A stretch of 33,687 nt of DNA from an uncultured Spirochaetota bacterium (GTDB taxonomy: Bacteria > Spirochaetota > Spirochaetia > Treponematales > UBA12059), in NCBI GenBank assembly GCA_937873275.1, contig CALMRC010000165.1, positions 1 to 33,687 of the forward strand, in the 5' to 3' direction. This document shows positions 1-7,266 of the stretch, one piece after another. The notes below the pieces were generated by a model that saw nothing but the letters and a program-made list of their open reading frames with translations, ran no database searches and was not told the DNA's origin. Every line of letters starts with the position of its first letter. The stretch's first letter is position 1. Both the position numbers and the translations under genes were made by a program.

Positions 1-141
1 GGGGGCTATGGGAGCTCCGTTTCGGACACCGAAAGGTGATGGATCGTCCGGCGCCGTATGCCCAGATGATGGTTCCGAACCACGGGCCCCTTTTGTTGGG
101 AACATCCCAGGCTCCCGGTACTCGCGCCGCCCAAATCCACC

Positions 142-555
142 TTACTCCCCGATGATCTTCACGAGGATGCGCTTGTCCCGGCGGCCGTCGAACTCACCGT
201 AGAAAATCTGCTCCCAGGTCCCGAAGTCCAGGCGCCCGCCCGTCACGGCGATGACCGCCTCCCGCCCCATGGCCGTACGCTTGAGGTGGGCGTCTCCGTT
301 GTCCTCTCCCGTGTTGTGCTTGTACCCATTCCGATCGTAAGGGGCGAGCTTTTCCAGCCAGGCCAGGAAGTCCGCGTGCAGACCGCGCTCGTTGTCGTTG
401 ATGAAGACGCTGGCGGTGATATGCATCGGGTTCACAAGACACAGTCCCTCCTGTATCCCGCTCTCCCGCAGCGCCTCCTCCACCTGGTCGGTGATACGCA
501 CGATGGCGTACCGCTCCCTGGTATGGATCATGAGTTCCTTGCGATAGCTTTTCAT
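142..555 (-). CDS. yjbQ: YjbQ/UPF0047 family protein
   Basis: This 137-residue protein matches the compact YjbQ (UPF0047) family, small soluble proteins linked to a weak thiamine-phosphate synthase activity whose true role is uncertain. Visible family hallmarks are the [12 protein letters not shown] stretch near residue 46, the [16 protein letters not shown] region near residue 78 that carries the conserved His and acidic residues, and the [13 protein letters not shown] segment near the C-terminus. The length is normal. The start is fixed by a strong GAGGGGGG ribosome site just upstream. It lies 45 bp downstream of the Fe-S protein gene on the same strand, so the two are probably co-transcribed. 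The family call is secure; the function is not. Confidence 0.9.
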   Translation of the reverse strand: MKSYRKELMIHTRERYAIVRITDQVEEALRESGIQEGLCLVNPMHITASVFINDNERGLHADFLAWLEKLAPYDRNGYKHNTGEDNGDAHLKRTAMGREAVIAVTGGRLDFGTWEQIFYGEFDGRRDKRILVKIIGE

Positions 556-600
556 GCGTCCCCCCTCGCCGGCGGATTCGGCCGTCCGGCCGGATCCCCA

Positions 601-1530
601 TCATGCCATGCGGCGCGCGGCGAGGAAAGCCCGGAGGTTTCGGGCCAGCACGGGGCGGAAGGCGTCCACCTGGTCGATCTCGGGGCGCCCCGTCGCCCGC
701 GCCACCGCCGCGTTCGTCGAAGGCTCGTCCCGTCCCTCCTGGAGCAGTCCGAGCTCGGCCGCGGAGAACGCCGCGGTACCGGCCTCGTCCGCGAGGACCC
801 GCCCGGACTCGGGACAGCAGCGCTGGCAGGCAAGGCAGCCTATGGCGGCGTTGTGCGCCCGGGCGGGAATCCAGCCGGGAAGATCGCCCTCGATCTCGTT
901 GTACAGGCTCAGGCAGCGGGTCGCGTCCACGCATCCGTAATCCGTCGGGATGGCGCAGGTCGGACAGGCGCGCACGCAGGCCGAGCAGGACGCGCAGCGG
1001 TCAAGGAAGGCGGGCCCCTCGGGCCGAACCCCGGGCTCCTCGGCGGGCAAGTCCGTCCAGAAGGCCAGGAGGCGGATCGAGGAGCCGAGTCCCGGGGCAT
1101 GGCAGAGGCCGTTCCGGCCGTAGCGGGCAAGGCCGATCCACGCGGCCGCGAGCTTGAGGGGCACCGACTCCGCGGCCTCGCAGCGGGAGCTTCCCCCGAG
1201 GGTCTCGGCCAGGAAGCGCCGGACGTCCTCCCTCGACACGGGGCTCCCGCCGTAGCAGGACGGGAACGGCACGGTGACGACGCCGTCCTCGAGCTCGAAC
1301 CGGAGAACCCGGGGCTTCGTGGCCAGGACGGCCACGGCCAGGGACCTCGCCCACGGCGTAGTGCCGGGCGGCTCGAACGACAAGCCCTCGACATACGACC
1401 GGAAGACCGGATGCCCGCTCAGGCGGCCGGAAGCCGCCACGTCCTTCCACAGCGACTCCGCCCCGGCCAGGGCGGCGTGCTCCGCGAGACCCCACCTCAG
1501 CTCGAGACCGTTCAGGCGGCGAGTTTCCAT
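601..1530 (-). CDS. QueG-like double [4Fe-4S] protein
   Basis: This 309-residue soluble protein resembles the epoxyqueuosine reductase (QueG) type of double-cluster iron-sulfur proteins. A ferredoxin-like motif CASCSACVRACP has Cys179, 182, 185 and 189. A second motif, CLACQRCCP, has Cys232, 235, 238 and 239. The N-terminal half has the GLGSSIRLLAFWTD segment near residue 147, placed like the substrate and cobalamin-binding part of QueG. The HEAT-repeat tail of long QueG forms is absent. It is probably a paralog acting in an unidentified reduction, because no other queuosine gene is nearby. The ATG follows GAGGAATGG. The gene is divergent from the MarR gene, with the MarR-type palindrome in the 53-bp gap, so it may belong to that regulon. 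Family call confident; substrate unknown. Confidence 0.75.
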   Translation of the reverse strand: METRRLNGLELRWGLAEHAALAGAESLWKDVAASGRLSGHPVFRSYVEGLSFEPPGTTPWARSLAVAVLATKPRVLRFELEDGVVTVPFPSCYGGSPVSREDVRRFLAETLGGSSRCEAAESVPLKLAAAWIGLARYGRNGLCHAPGLGSSIRLLAFWTDLPAEEPGVRPEGPAFLDRCASCSACVRACPTCAIPTDYGCVDATRCLSLYNEIEGDLPGWIPARAHNAAIGCLACQRCCPESGRVLADEAGTAAFSAAELGLLQEGRDEPSTNAAVARATGRPEIDQVDAFRPVLARNLRAFLAARRMA

Positions 1531-1549
1531 CCATTCCTCACTGCACCCG

Positions 1550-1578
1550 TTGACCTTGGTTCATATTTGAACTATAAG
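1550..1578 (+). promoter_or_regulatory. marR promoter with palindromic operator in the spacer
   Basis: TTGACC at 1550-1555 and TATAAG at 1573-1578 are separated by exactly 17 bp. The spacer contains GTTCATATTTGAAC at 1559-1572, a dyad with perfect 5-bp arms (GTTCA/TGAAC). Bound protein there would block RNA polymerase, so autorepression by the MarR protein is the simplest reading. The -10 box ends 5 nt before the ATG at 1584 and no Shine-Dalgarno exists, so the mRNA is probably leaderless. Confidence 0.7.
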
Positions 1579-1583
1579 CCCAT

Positions 1584-2009
1584 ATGCGCACCGACCATGT
1601 CATCGCGCTCGTCAGCGCAGTCCGCGCGCGCAGCGTCGACTTCCTCGCCGGCGAGCTAAAAGCCCGCGGCGTGCTCGACCTCAAGCCGTCGCACGGCGCC
1701 CTCCTGGCTTCCCTGTTCGGCCGAGGCGGGAAGGCGAGCATGCGGGAGCTGTTGGCGTCGGGCGCTCGCAAGAAGTCCACGCTGACCGAGATGGCGAACA
1801 AGCTCGAGAAGCAGGGCTATCTGAAGCGCCTGCCCGACCCCGACGACGCGCGGGGAGTCGTCCTCGAGCTCAGCGACCGGGCCTGGTCCATCCGCCCCGC
1901 CTTCGATGCCGTTTCGGAAGCCCTGCTCGACCGCGCGTGGCGCGGCTTCTCCCAGCGCGACCGGGAAACGCTTATCCGCCTGCTGACCCGAATGCTCGAC
2001 TCGTTCTGA
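1584..2009 (+). CDS. MarR-family transcriptional regulator
   Basis: This 141-residue protein has the size and layout of a MarR winged-helix dimer. A helical N-terminus is followed by a helix-turn-helix around residues 50-75 (ASMRELLASG, then a recognition helix containing STLTEMANKLEKQGYL), a wing with the typical DPDDARG motif near residue 85, and a C-terminal dimerisation helix. MarR proteins bind short palindromes and release them when a small ligand or oxidant binds. Two related palindromes, at 1559-1572 in its own promoter and 2081-2094 just after its stop, are obvious candidate operators. The start follows the -10 box by 5 nt without a ribosome site. The ligand cannot be told from the sequence. 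Confidence 0.85.
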   Translation: MRTDHVIALVSAVRARSVDFLAGELKARGVLDLKPSHGALLASLFGRGGKASMRELLASGARKKSTLTEMANKLEKQGYLKRLPDPDDARGVVLELSDRAWSIRPAFDAVSEALLDRAWRGFSQRDRETLIRLLTRMLDSF

Positions 2010-2080
2010 CCGCTCCGCCCGCGGGGCGGACCCGTCGGCAATGCCGCACGGCGACCCGGCCAGGCGCTCTCCGCAATATA

Positions 2081-2094
2081 GTTCAATTTTGAAC
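2081..2094. promoter_or_regulatory. Second MarR-type operator palindrome
   Basis: GTTCAATTTTGAAC has perfect 6-bp arms (GTTCAA/TTGAAC) and shares the GTTCA...TTTGAAC frame of the palindrome in the marR promoter. It lies in an AT-rich island in the marR to cyclase gap. Its right half gives TTGAAC (2089-2094), which with TTTACT (2114-2119) makes a weak promoter with a long 19-bp spacer. The MarR protein probably also controls the downstream cyclase operon. Confidence 0.6.
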
Positions 2095-2173
2095 TTTTTA
2101 CAAGCCCCTTTCCTTTACTACTCCGGCCGGGGTTCGCCGGCGACCTTCGGGGGACGACCGCATTTCCCTTGCA

Positions 2174-2202
2174 TTGCCGCCGGAATGGCCCATCATTATA
2201 GT
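2174..2202 (+). promoter_or_regulatory. Possible promoter close to the cyclase start
   Basis: TTGCCG (2174-2179), a 17-bp spacer and TATAGT (2197-2202) match the pattern seen before other genes here. However, only 3 nt separate the -10 box from the ATG at 2206, which is too short for that start to be on the transcript. Either the box is fortuitous or transcription comes from the upstream operator region. Confidence 0.3.
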
Positions 2203-2205
2203 GTC

Positions 2206-4989
2206 ATGACATCCGCGCCAACGGGGACGGTCACCTTCCTCTTCACCGACATCCAGGGATCCACGAGCCTCTGGCAGGATGATCCCGAGGCCATGGAGAC
2301 GGCCCTGCGGCGCCACGACGAGATCCTCCGAAAGGCCGTGGCCCAGGGCGGGGGGTATGTCTTCAAGACCGTGGGCGACGCGTTCTGCTGCGTTTTTTCC
2401 AAGGCGGAGGATGCCGTCCGCTCGGCCCTGGCCGCCCAGCTCGTCCTTCAGGAAGAACCTTGGGGCACCCCCCGCCCCATCCGCGTCCGGATGTCCCTGC
2501 ACACGGGGGCGGCACGGGAACGGGACGACGACTATTTCGGGCCGACGGTGAACCGGGTGGCCCGCATCGAATCCCTGGCCCACGGCGGTCAGGTGGTGAT
2601 GAGCCGGGTCACCGCCGAGCTCGTCCGGGACCTCCTGCCCGAGGGCGTCCGGCTGGAGGAAAAAGGCGCGCACCGCCTCAAGGACCTGGCCCGTCCGGAG
2701 GAGATCTTCCAGCTGATCCATCCGGATCTGCCGTCGAAATTCCCGCCCCTGCGCTCGATGGATATCCTGCCCAACAACCTGCCCATACAGTCGACCCCCC
2801 TGATCGGGCGGGAAAAGGAGATCCGCGCGCTGCTGGACCTCTTCGAGGACCCGGAATGCCGGCTGGTATCCCTCGTGGGTCCGGGGGGAATGGGTAAAAC
2901 CAGGATCGCCCTCCAGGTGGCCGCGGATCTCGTGGACAGGCACCGAGACGGAACCTGGTTCGTGGATCTCAGCAGCGTCACCCGGCCCGAGGGGGTCGCC
3001 CTCGCGGCCGGAAGCGTCCTGGGCATACCGCAGAATCCGGACCTCGATCCGGTCGAGCAGATCGCCCTTGCCCTCCAGGACAGGTCGATCCTCCTCCTGC
3101 TCGACAACTTCGAGCAGGTGATGGACGCCTTCGACGTTGTCGTGAGATGGCTCAAGCGCGGTCCGGGCGTGCGCTTTCTCGTCACCAGCCGCGAACCCTT
3201 GAACGTACGCGGGGAACACGTCGTCCACCTGTCCCCCATGAGCCTGCCGGTTCCGGGCAAGGGCGGCGCGCTCAGCCAGTTCGAGGCGACCCGGCTGTTC
3301 ATCGACCGGGCCTGCGCCGTGAATCCCGACTTCACCGTCGACAACGAGAACGCGCCGACCGTGGCCGAGATATGTTCGCGGCTGGACGGAATTCCCCTGG
3401 CCATCGAACTCGCGGCGGCCCGCATCCGCCTGTTGGAGCCCCAGGCCCTGCTCAAGCGGCTCGATTCCCGGCTCCGGCTCCTGACCGGGGGACCGAACGA
3501 CCTGCCCGACCGCCACAAGACCCTCCGGGCCTGCATCGACTGGAGCTACGACCTGCTCACCGCCGAAGAACGGGCGATCTACCGCCGCATCTCGGTCTTC
3601 CGGGGCGGAGTCTCCCTGGAGTCCGCGGTGTCCGTGCTCGAGCCGCTCTGCTGCGGGGAACTGGACGTCCTCGACGGTCTGGAGTCCTTGGCGGAAAAAA
3701 GCCTCATCTTCCGCAAGGCTCCTTTGGACGGGGAGCCGTTCTTCGGGATCCTGGAGACGATCGGCGAATACGGCCGTCAGCGTCTTGCCGAGGCGGAGGA
3801 GGACGCCGAGGCGCTGGACCGTCACGCCGGGCATTTTCTCCGCATGGTGAATGGAGCGGGAGACGCATGGGACGGACGGGAGCAGCTCCTCCATTTCCGC
3901 AGAATCTCGGCGAACCAGGAAAACATCGAGCAAGCCCTGGGCCGCCTGTCGGCCCGGGGGGACGGATCCGCCGTGATCGCGATGGTGCGTTCCATGGTGC
4001 CGTTCTGGGTGATGAGGAGCGAGTTCGCCGTAGGCCGCGCGTGGATCCTGTCCGCCCTGCGGATGTGTGCCGGTCCGGAGGACGGGGACTCGGCTTGGCT
4101 GACCCTGCTGTCGGGCTGGCTCTCCTGGGCGGCGGGCAACTTCGCGGAGGCCGAAAGCTACCTGACGAAGGCCGCGGCCCTATTCGAACGGCTCGGGGAC
4201 GATCGGGGCCGGGGCCGCGCGAATCTCCACCTATCGATCGCCCGGTTCCAGCAGGGCAGGATTCCGGAAAGCCTTTCAGCCTGCGACGCAGCCGTCCGCT
4301 CGGCGGACGCGACCGGCGACCCGAATCTCCGGGCCGACATCGAGCAGGTACTCGGCAACATCGAGTGGGTGAAGAGAGGGAATCACGAAGGCGCCCGGCG
4401 GCACTACGAGGCGGCGCTGGAGGGATACAAGTCCGCCGGGAACGACGTCAAGGCGGCGATCGCCGTCAACAACCTCGGCACCATCGACCGGCAGCTCGGA
4501 AATCCCCGGGCGGCCGAGGCCAAGTTCAAGGCCGCCCTGCCGGTGCTCGAGGATCCCGGCCTCTTCCACTACCTTCGATACACTCTCTGCAATCTCGGGG
4601 AACTCTGCCTTTCGGAACGCCGCCATTCCGAGGCCCTCGCCTATTTCGAGACCGTGAAGAACGCGGCGGTCCGGAAGCTGGACTACCCGTACATGGCCTG
4701 CGCCCTCGTGGGAATCGCCGAATCGTATCTGGGCATGGGAAACCGCGACCTTGCCGGGCAGCACGCGCGGGAGGCCGTCGACGTCGCCGGGCGTCTCGGG
4801 GACACCGTCGAACTGGGGATGGCGCACCGGGTGCTCGGCCAGATCGCCGCGGCGGAGGGGGACAGAGCCGCGGCCGAAGATTTCTTCAAGTCCGCAGAAA
4901 GCATCCTTTCCGGGCTGGAGGAGATCGAGGAGGTCTCCAAGGTCCGGACGGAGCTGGAAAAGGTACGGGGCAAGGAGGAAGAACGATGA
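2206..4989 (+). CDS. Class III nucleotide cyclase-STAND ATPase-TPR protein
   Basis: This 927-residue cytoplasmic signalling protein has three parts. Residues about 5-185 form a class III cyclase domain with metal Asp15 and Asp58, the adenine-selecting Lys54, and the Asn and Arg of the VNRVARIE segment, so it should make cAMP. Residues about 205-500 form a STAND-type ATPase with Walker A GPGGMGKT (225-232), Walker B ILLLLDNFEQV and the GIPLAIELAAAR motif. The rest is a TPR-like helical repeat array. The plan matches the mycobacterial cyclase/ATPase regulators but lacks their LuxR DNA-binding end, so output is probably cAMP or protein contact. The ATG at 2206 puts Met directly before the cyclase fold; an ATG at 2185 is the alternative, and neither has a ribosome site. 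Its stop overlaps the lipoprotein start. Confidence 0.85.
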   Translation: MTSAPTGTVTFLFTDIQGSTSLWQDDPEAMETALRRHDEILRKAVAQGGGYVFKTVGDAFCCVFSKAEDAVRSALAAQLVLQEEPWGTPRPIRVRMSLHTGAARERDDDYFGPTVNRVARIESLAHGGQVVMSRVTAELVRDLLPEGVRLEEKGAHRLKDLARPEEIFQLIHPDLPSKFPPLRSMDILPNNLPIQSTPLIGREKEIRALLDLFEDPECRLVSLVGPGGMGKTRIALQVAADLVDRHRDGTWFVDLSSVTRPEGVALAAGSVLGIPQNPDLDPVEQIALALQDRSILLLLDNFEQVMDAFDVVVRWLKRGPGVRFLVTSREPLNVRGEHVVHLSPMSLPVPGKGGALSQFEATRLFIDRACAVNPDFTVDNENAPTVAEICSRLDGIPLAIELAAARIRLLEPQALLKRLDSRLRLLTGGPNDLPDRHKTLRACIDWSYDLLTAEERAIYRRISVFRGGVSLESAVSVLEPLCCGELDVLDGLESLAEKSLIFRKAPLDGEPFFGILETIGEYGRQRLAEAEEDAEALDRHAGHFLRMVNGAGDAWDGREQLLHFRRISANQENIEQALGRLSARGDGSAVIAMVRSMVPFWVMRSEFAVGRAWILSALRMCAGPEDGDSAWLTLLSGWLSWAAGNFAEAESYLTKAAALFERLGDDRGRGRANLHLSIARFQQGRIPESLSACDAAVRSADATGDPNLRADIEQVLGNIEWVKRGNHEGARRHYEAALEGYKSAGNDVKAAIAVNNLGTIDRQLGNPRAAEAKFKAALPVLEDPGLFHYLRYTLCNLGELCLSERRHSEALAYFETVKNAAVRKLDYPYMACALVGIAESYLGMGNRDLAGQHAREAVDVAGRLGDTVELGMAHRVLGQIAAAEGDRAAAEDFFKSAESILSGLEEIEEVSKVRTELEKVRGKEEER

Positions 4990-5837
4990 GAAAGATCCAC
5001 ATGATCGGACGGATTCTGATTCCCCTGCTGCTGATCGGCTGCCGGACCAGGCCGTGGAGTTCTCCCGATGCGGGGAACGGAGAAGGCTTCGAGAAGCCGT
5101 CGGAACCGCCTCCCGGATTGGCATTCAAGATGGTGAGCCGGGCGGACCTGTCGAGCCGTTCGATCCTGGCGCCGTCCGGGGACACCCGCGGCGGGGTCAA
5201 GGCCGTCGTGGAGATCGTTTCCCCGAGGATCGCCGCGGCCGATCTCCTCGAGTCGGGGAAGGGATTCGAGGAGCAGAACAAGTACCTGAAGGCCGGAATG
5301 TGGATTCGCATTCCCGTCGATCCTGCGAACCCGGGCGACGGGAAATACACCGTGAAGATGCTGTTCACGAACATCGACGTCTATCTTGACGGAGGCCCGG
5401 CCCATCCCCGGCTGCCCTTCAACACCAGCGATCCGTTCGTCCGCGCGTCGTACGGGGGAAGGGGACTCCCGATTCCGGGCCCCGTGACCCTTGAGCTCGA
5501 CGTTAAGGAACGGAAGGCCTACGCGGAGGGTGTGAAGAGGAAATACCTGGCCCCGCTGCTGGAGCAGGACGGCGACTACGCGGACGTTCCGGGCATCTAC
5601 TACCTGGTACCGAAGGAGAGGATGGACTGGGCCGCGATCCGGGCCGAGGTGGCCTTGGCCGAGCATCCGCGCAGCCTGGAGGACTTCCTCATCGACGGCC
5701 GTCTGTTCGGCACCTGGCTCCCGATCGAGGAAATGCGGAACAACTCGGAGGCCAAGGCCGCCTTGACCGAGACCGGGGTGTTTGTCCTCGAAATCCACAG
5801 CTGGCCGGCCGACGACCGGTCCCACGTGGGGTTCTGA
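4986..5837 (+). CDS. Putative lipoprotein in the cyclase operon
   Basis: This is a 283-residue lipoprotein of unrecognised family. The N-terminus MRKIHMIGRILIPLLLIGC is a short basic and hydrophobic signal with a plausible lipobox ending at Cys19. It is followed by a Pro/Gly-rich linker and a globular domain with no motif I recognise. Its ATG overlaps the TGA of the cyclase gene (ATGA), so translation is coupled and the two products probably work together. A surface lipoprotein paired with a cytoplasmic cyclase-STAND protein could be sensor and transducer, though no membrane-spanning link is visible. Lipoprotein call good; role unknown. Confidence 0.7.
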   Translation: MRKIHMIGRILIPLLLIGCRTRPWSSPDAGNGEGFEKPSEPPPGLAFKMVSRADLSSRSILAPSGDTRGGVKAVVEIVSPRIAAADLLESGKGFEEQNKYLKAGMWIRIPVDPANPGDGKYTVKMLFTNIDVYLDGGPAHPRLPFNTSDPFVRASYGGRGLPIPGPVTLELDVKERKAYAEGVKRKYLAPLLEQDGDYADVPGIYYLVPKERMDWAAIRAEVALAEHPRSLEDFLIDGRLFGTWLPIEEMRNNSEAKAALTETGVFVLEIHSWPADDRSHVGF

Positions 5838-5850
5838 GGGCCGGGCCGCC

Positions 5851-5880
5851 TTGACAACCCCCGCCTACGGCGGGGATACT
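5851..5880 (+). promoter_or_regulatory. recO operon promoter
   Basis: TTGACA (5851-5856) and GATACT (5875-5880) are 18 bp apart. The spacer contains a perfect 7-bp dyad, CCCCGCC-TAC-GGCGGGG (5859-5875). It could be an operator or the terminator stem of the preceding lipoprotein gene, but no T-run follows. The -10 box ends 8 nt before the recO ATG, so the leader would be about 2 nt. Confidence 0.65.
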
Positions 5881-5888
5881 TGCCTCCC

Positions 5889-6659
5889 ATGCCGCACAGG
5901 AACCTCTCCTTCGAGGCCGTGGTCCTCCGTTGCCGGGAGAGCCCGGGGGGAGACCGGATCGTAACCTTCCTGGCCGCGGACGCCGGCCTCGTGGAGGCCT
6001 TCGTGTTCGGCGGTCCGAAGAGCAAGCTCCGATCCCTGGCCGCCCCCTACCACGCGGGCACAGCATGGATCTACTGGGACCCCGTTAAGGACCTGCGCAA
6101 GCTCTCGGACTTTGATGCCCGGGAAACCTACCCCACCTTGCGGGAAAATCTCCGCAAGATTTGGGCGGCCAGTTACTTCACCGAGACGGTCCTGCGCACC
6201 GATGCAGCCGGCGGGGATTCCTCGGAGGCTTTCGGACTCCTGCGATCAGGACTTGCCGCCTTGGACGCGGGAGTGGAGGCGGATGTCGACTATGTTTGTC
6301 TTCAGTACGGCTGGAGGCTACTGGGCCTCATGGGCCTGCGTCCGGACCCGGAGTCCTGCGGGCAGTGCGGCGCCCTCTTCCCGGAGGGCCGGGGAGCGGT
6401 TTTTTCACGTTCCCAAGGCACATTCAGGTGCTCCCGGTGTGTCGGAGCCGAAAGACCGGAATTCCCCGGAGACGAGTTGGTCTTGAGCGGGGGGGCCCTT
6501 CGCTACCTGGCCGTCTCGGAAGCCCTGCCATTCCGGGACGCCCTACGGGTCCGGCCTTCCGGAGAGGACCTGCCGATCCTCAAGGCTCTGGTCTTCCACC
6601 TTGTTCGATCGGCCGCCGAGGGTGAGCTCCGAACCCTGGCCCGGGGAGAACTTGGGTGA
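5889..6659 (+). CDS. recO: DNA repair protein RecO
   Basis: RecO loads RecA onto SSB-coated single-stranded DNA in the RecFOR pathway of gap repair. The 256-residue product has the family layout: an N-terminal OB-fold (residues about 1-80, with the GGDRIVTFLAADAGLVEAF region and FGGPKSK), a helical middle, and a zinc ribbon formed by CGQCG and CSRC. The ATG at 5889 begins MPHRNLSFEAVVL, the expected N-terminus. A TTG three codons upstream overlaps the -10 box and is rejected. No ribosome site exists and the transcript is probably leaderless. It is first in a recO-thpR-deoA-recJ operon, so two repair genes are co-expressed. Confidence 0.88.
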   Translation: MPHRNLSFEAVVLRCRESPGGDRIVTFLAADAGLVEAFVFGGPKSKLRSLAAPYHAGTAWIYWDPVKDLRKLSDFDARETYPTLRENLRKIWAASYFTETVLRTDAAGGDSSEAFGLLRSGLAALDAGVEADVDYVCLQYGWRLLGLMGLRPDPESCGQCGALFPEGRGAVFSRSQGTFRCSRCVGAERPEFPGDELVLSGGALRYLAVSEALPFRDALRVRPSGEDLPILKALVFHLVRSAAEGELRTLARGELG

Positions 6660-7246
6660 GATGCTTCATAGCCTTGGAACTCCCCGACGAGGCCAAGGAA
6701 CGTTTGGTCGGGGCGGCACGGATCCTGGCCGGGCGATTTCCGGGAGCCCGGTGGGTACGGGCGGAATCCTTCCACCTCACCCTGGCCTTCCTGGGGGAGA
6801 TCGAGGGGACAGAGCTCGTCTGCGCCCGGACCGCCGTACGGGCCGCCGCCGGCGCGGGTGATTTTGACCTGGACTTCACGGGGACAGAGCTCCTTCCGGA
6901 CCGGGGACCCGCCCGGGTCCTTACCCTTTTGGCGGGCGCCGGGGAACTGGAGTGCACGGAGATCCACGGGCGGGTGAATCGAGCTCTGTCCCTGGCCGCC
7001 CGGGAGTCGGGGCTCCCGCCCCTCAACCCGGAATGGCCGGAAGGTAGGCGCTTCCGGGCCCACGTCACCCTTGCCCGGGCCGGAGGCCGCCCCTTCCCCC
7101 GGGATCCCCGGGGCCTCGCGGAAGCCTGGGAGCAAATACGGGCGCGCACGCAAGCGCCTTGCCGGGTACGCCGGTGTATACTGTACAGGTCGGACTTGGG
7201 GCCTGGGGGCGCCCGGTACGAACCCCTGCTGGCGGTGGACCTGTGA
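6656..7246 (+). CDS. thpR: RNA 2',3'-cyclic phosphodiesterase (LigT/ThpR)
   Basis: This 196-residue member of the 2H phosphoesterase family hydrolyses 2',3'-cyclic phosphate ends on RNA and was first seen as a tRNA-half ligase. Both catalytic H-x-T motifs are present: FHLTLAFLG near residue 41 and AHVTLAR near residue 136. The length is normal. It starts with GTG overlapping the recO stop (GTGA), which indicates translational coupling. The deoA gene follows 20 bp later. The role is most likely RNA end processing or repair in the cytoplasm. Confidence 0.87.
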   Translation: MRCFIALELPDEAKERLVGAARILAGRFPGARWVRAESFHLTLAFLGEIEGTELVCARTAVRAAAGAGDFDLDFTGTELLPDRGPARVLTLLAGAGELECTEIHGRVNRALSLAARESGLPPLNPEWPEGRRFRAHVTLARAGGRPFPRDPRGLAEAWEQIRARTQAPCRVRRCILYRSDLGPGGARYEPLLAVDL

Positions 7247-7266
7247 GCAACCTGAAAGGAGTCGCG

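Noticed and set aside
8-202. Short plus-strand frame at the left edge
   Set aside because: There is no ribosome site or recognisable domain, and it runs into the yjbQ gene. I see nothing identifiable in 1-141.
286-1659. Long plus-strand frame across yjbQ and the Fe-S gene
   Set aside because: Its translation is low-complexity Gly/Arg/Pro-rich, and both minus-strand genes have clear family motifs and ribosome sites.
2098-3933. Long open frame on the minus strand under the cyclase-STAND gene
   Set aside because: It is a high-GC shadow: the plus frame carries all domain motifs, while this one has no recognisable domain and a biased composition.
3147-5837. An 896-codon frame merging the second half of the cyclase region with the lipoprotein
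   Set aside because: Only the portion from 4986 is genuine (lipoprotein). The rest is a shadow of the TPR region.
7177-7182. TATACT as a deoA promoter
   Set aside because: It lies in thpR coding sequence with no -35 at 16-18 bp (TTGCCG is only 12 bp away), and deoA is in an operon with its own ribosome site.
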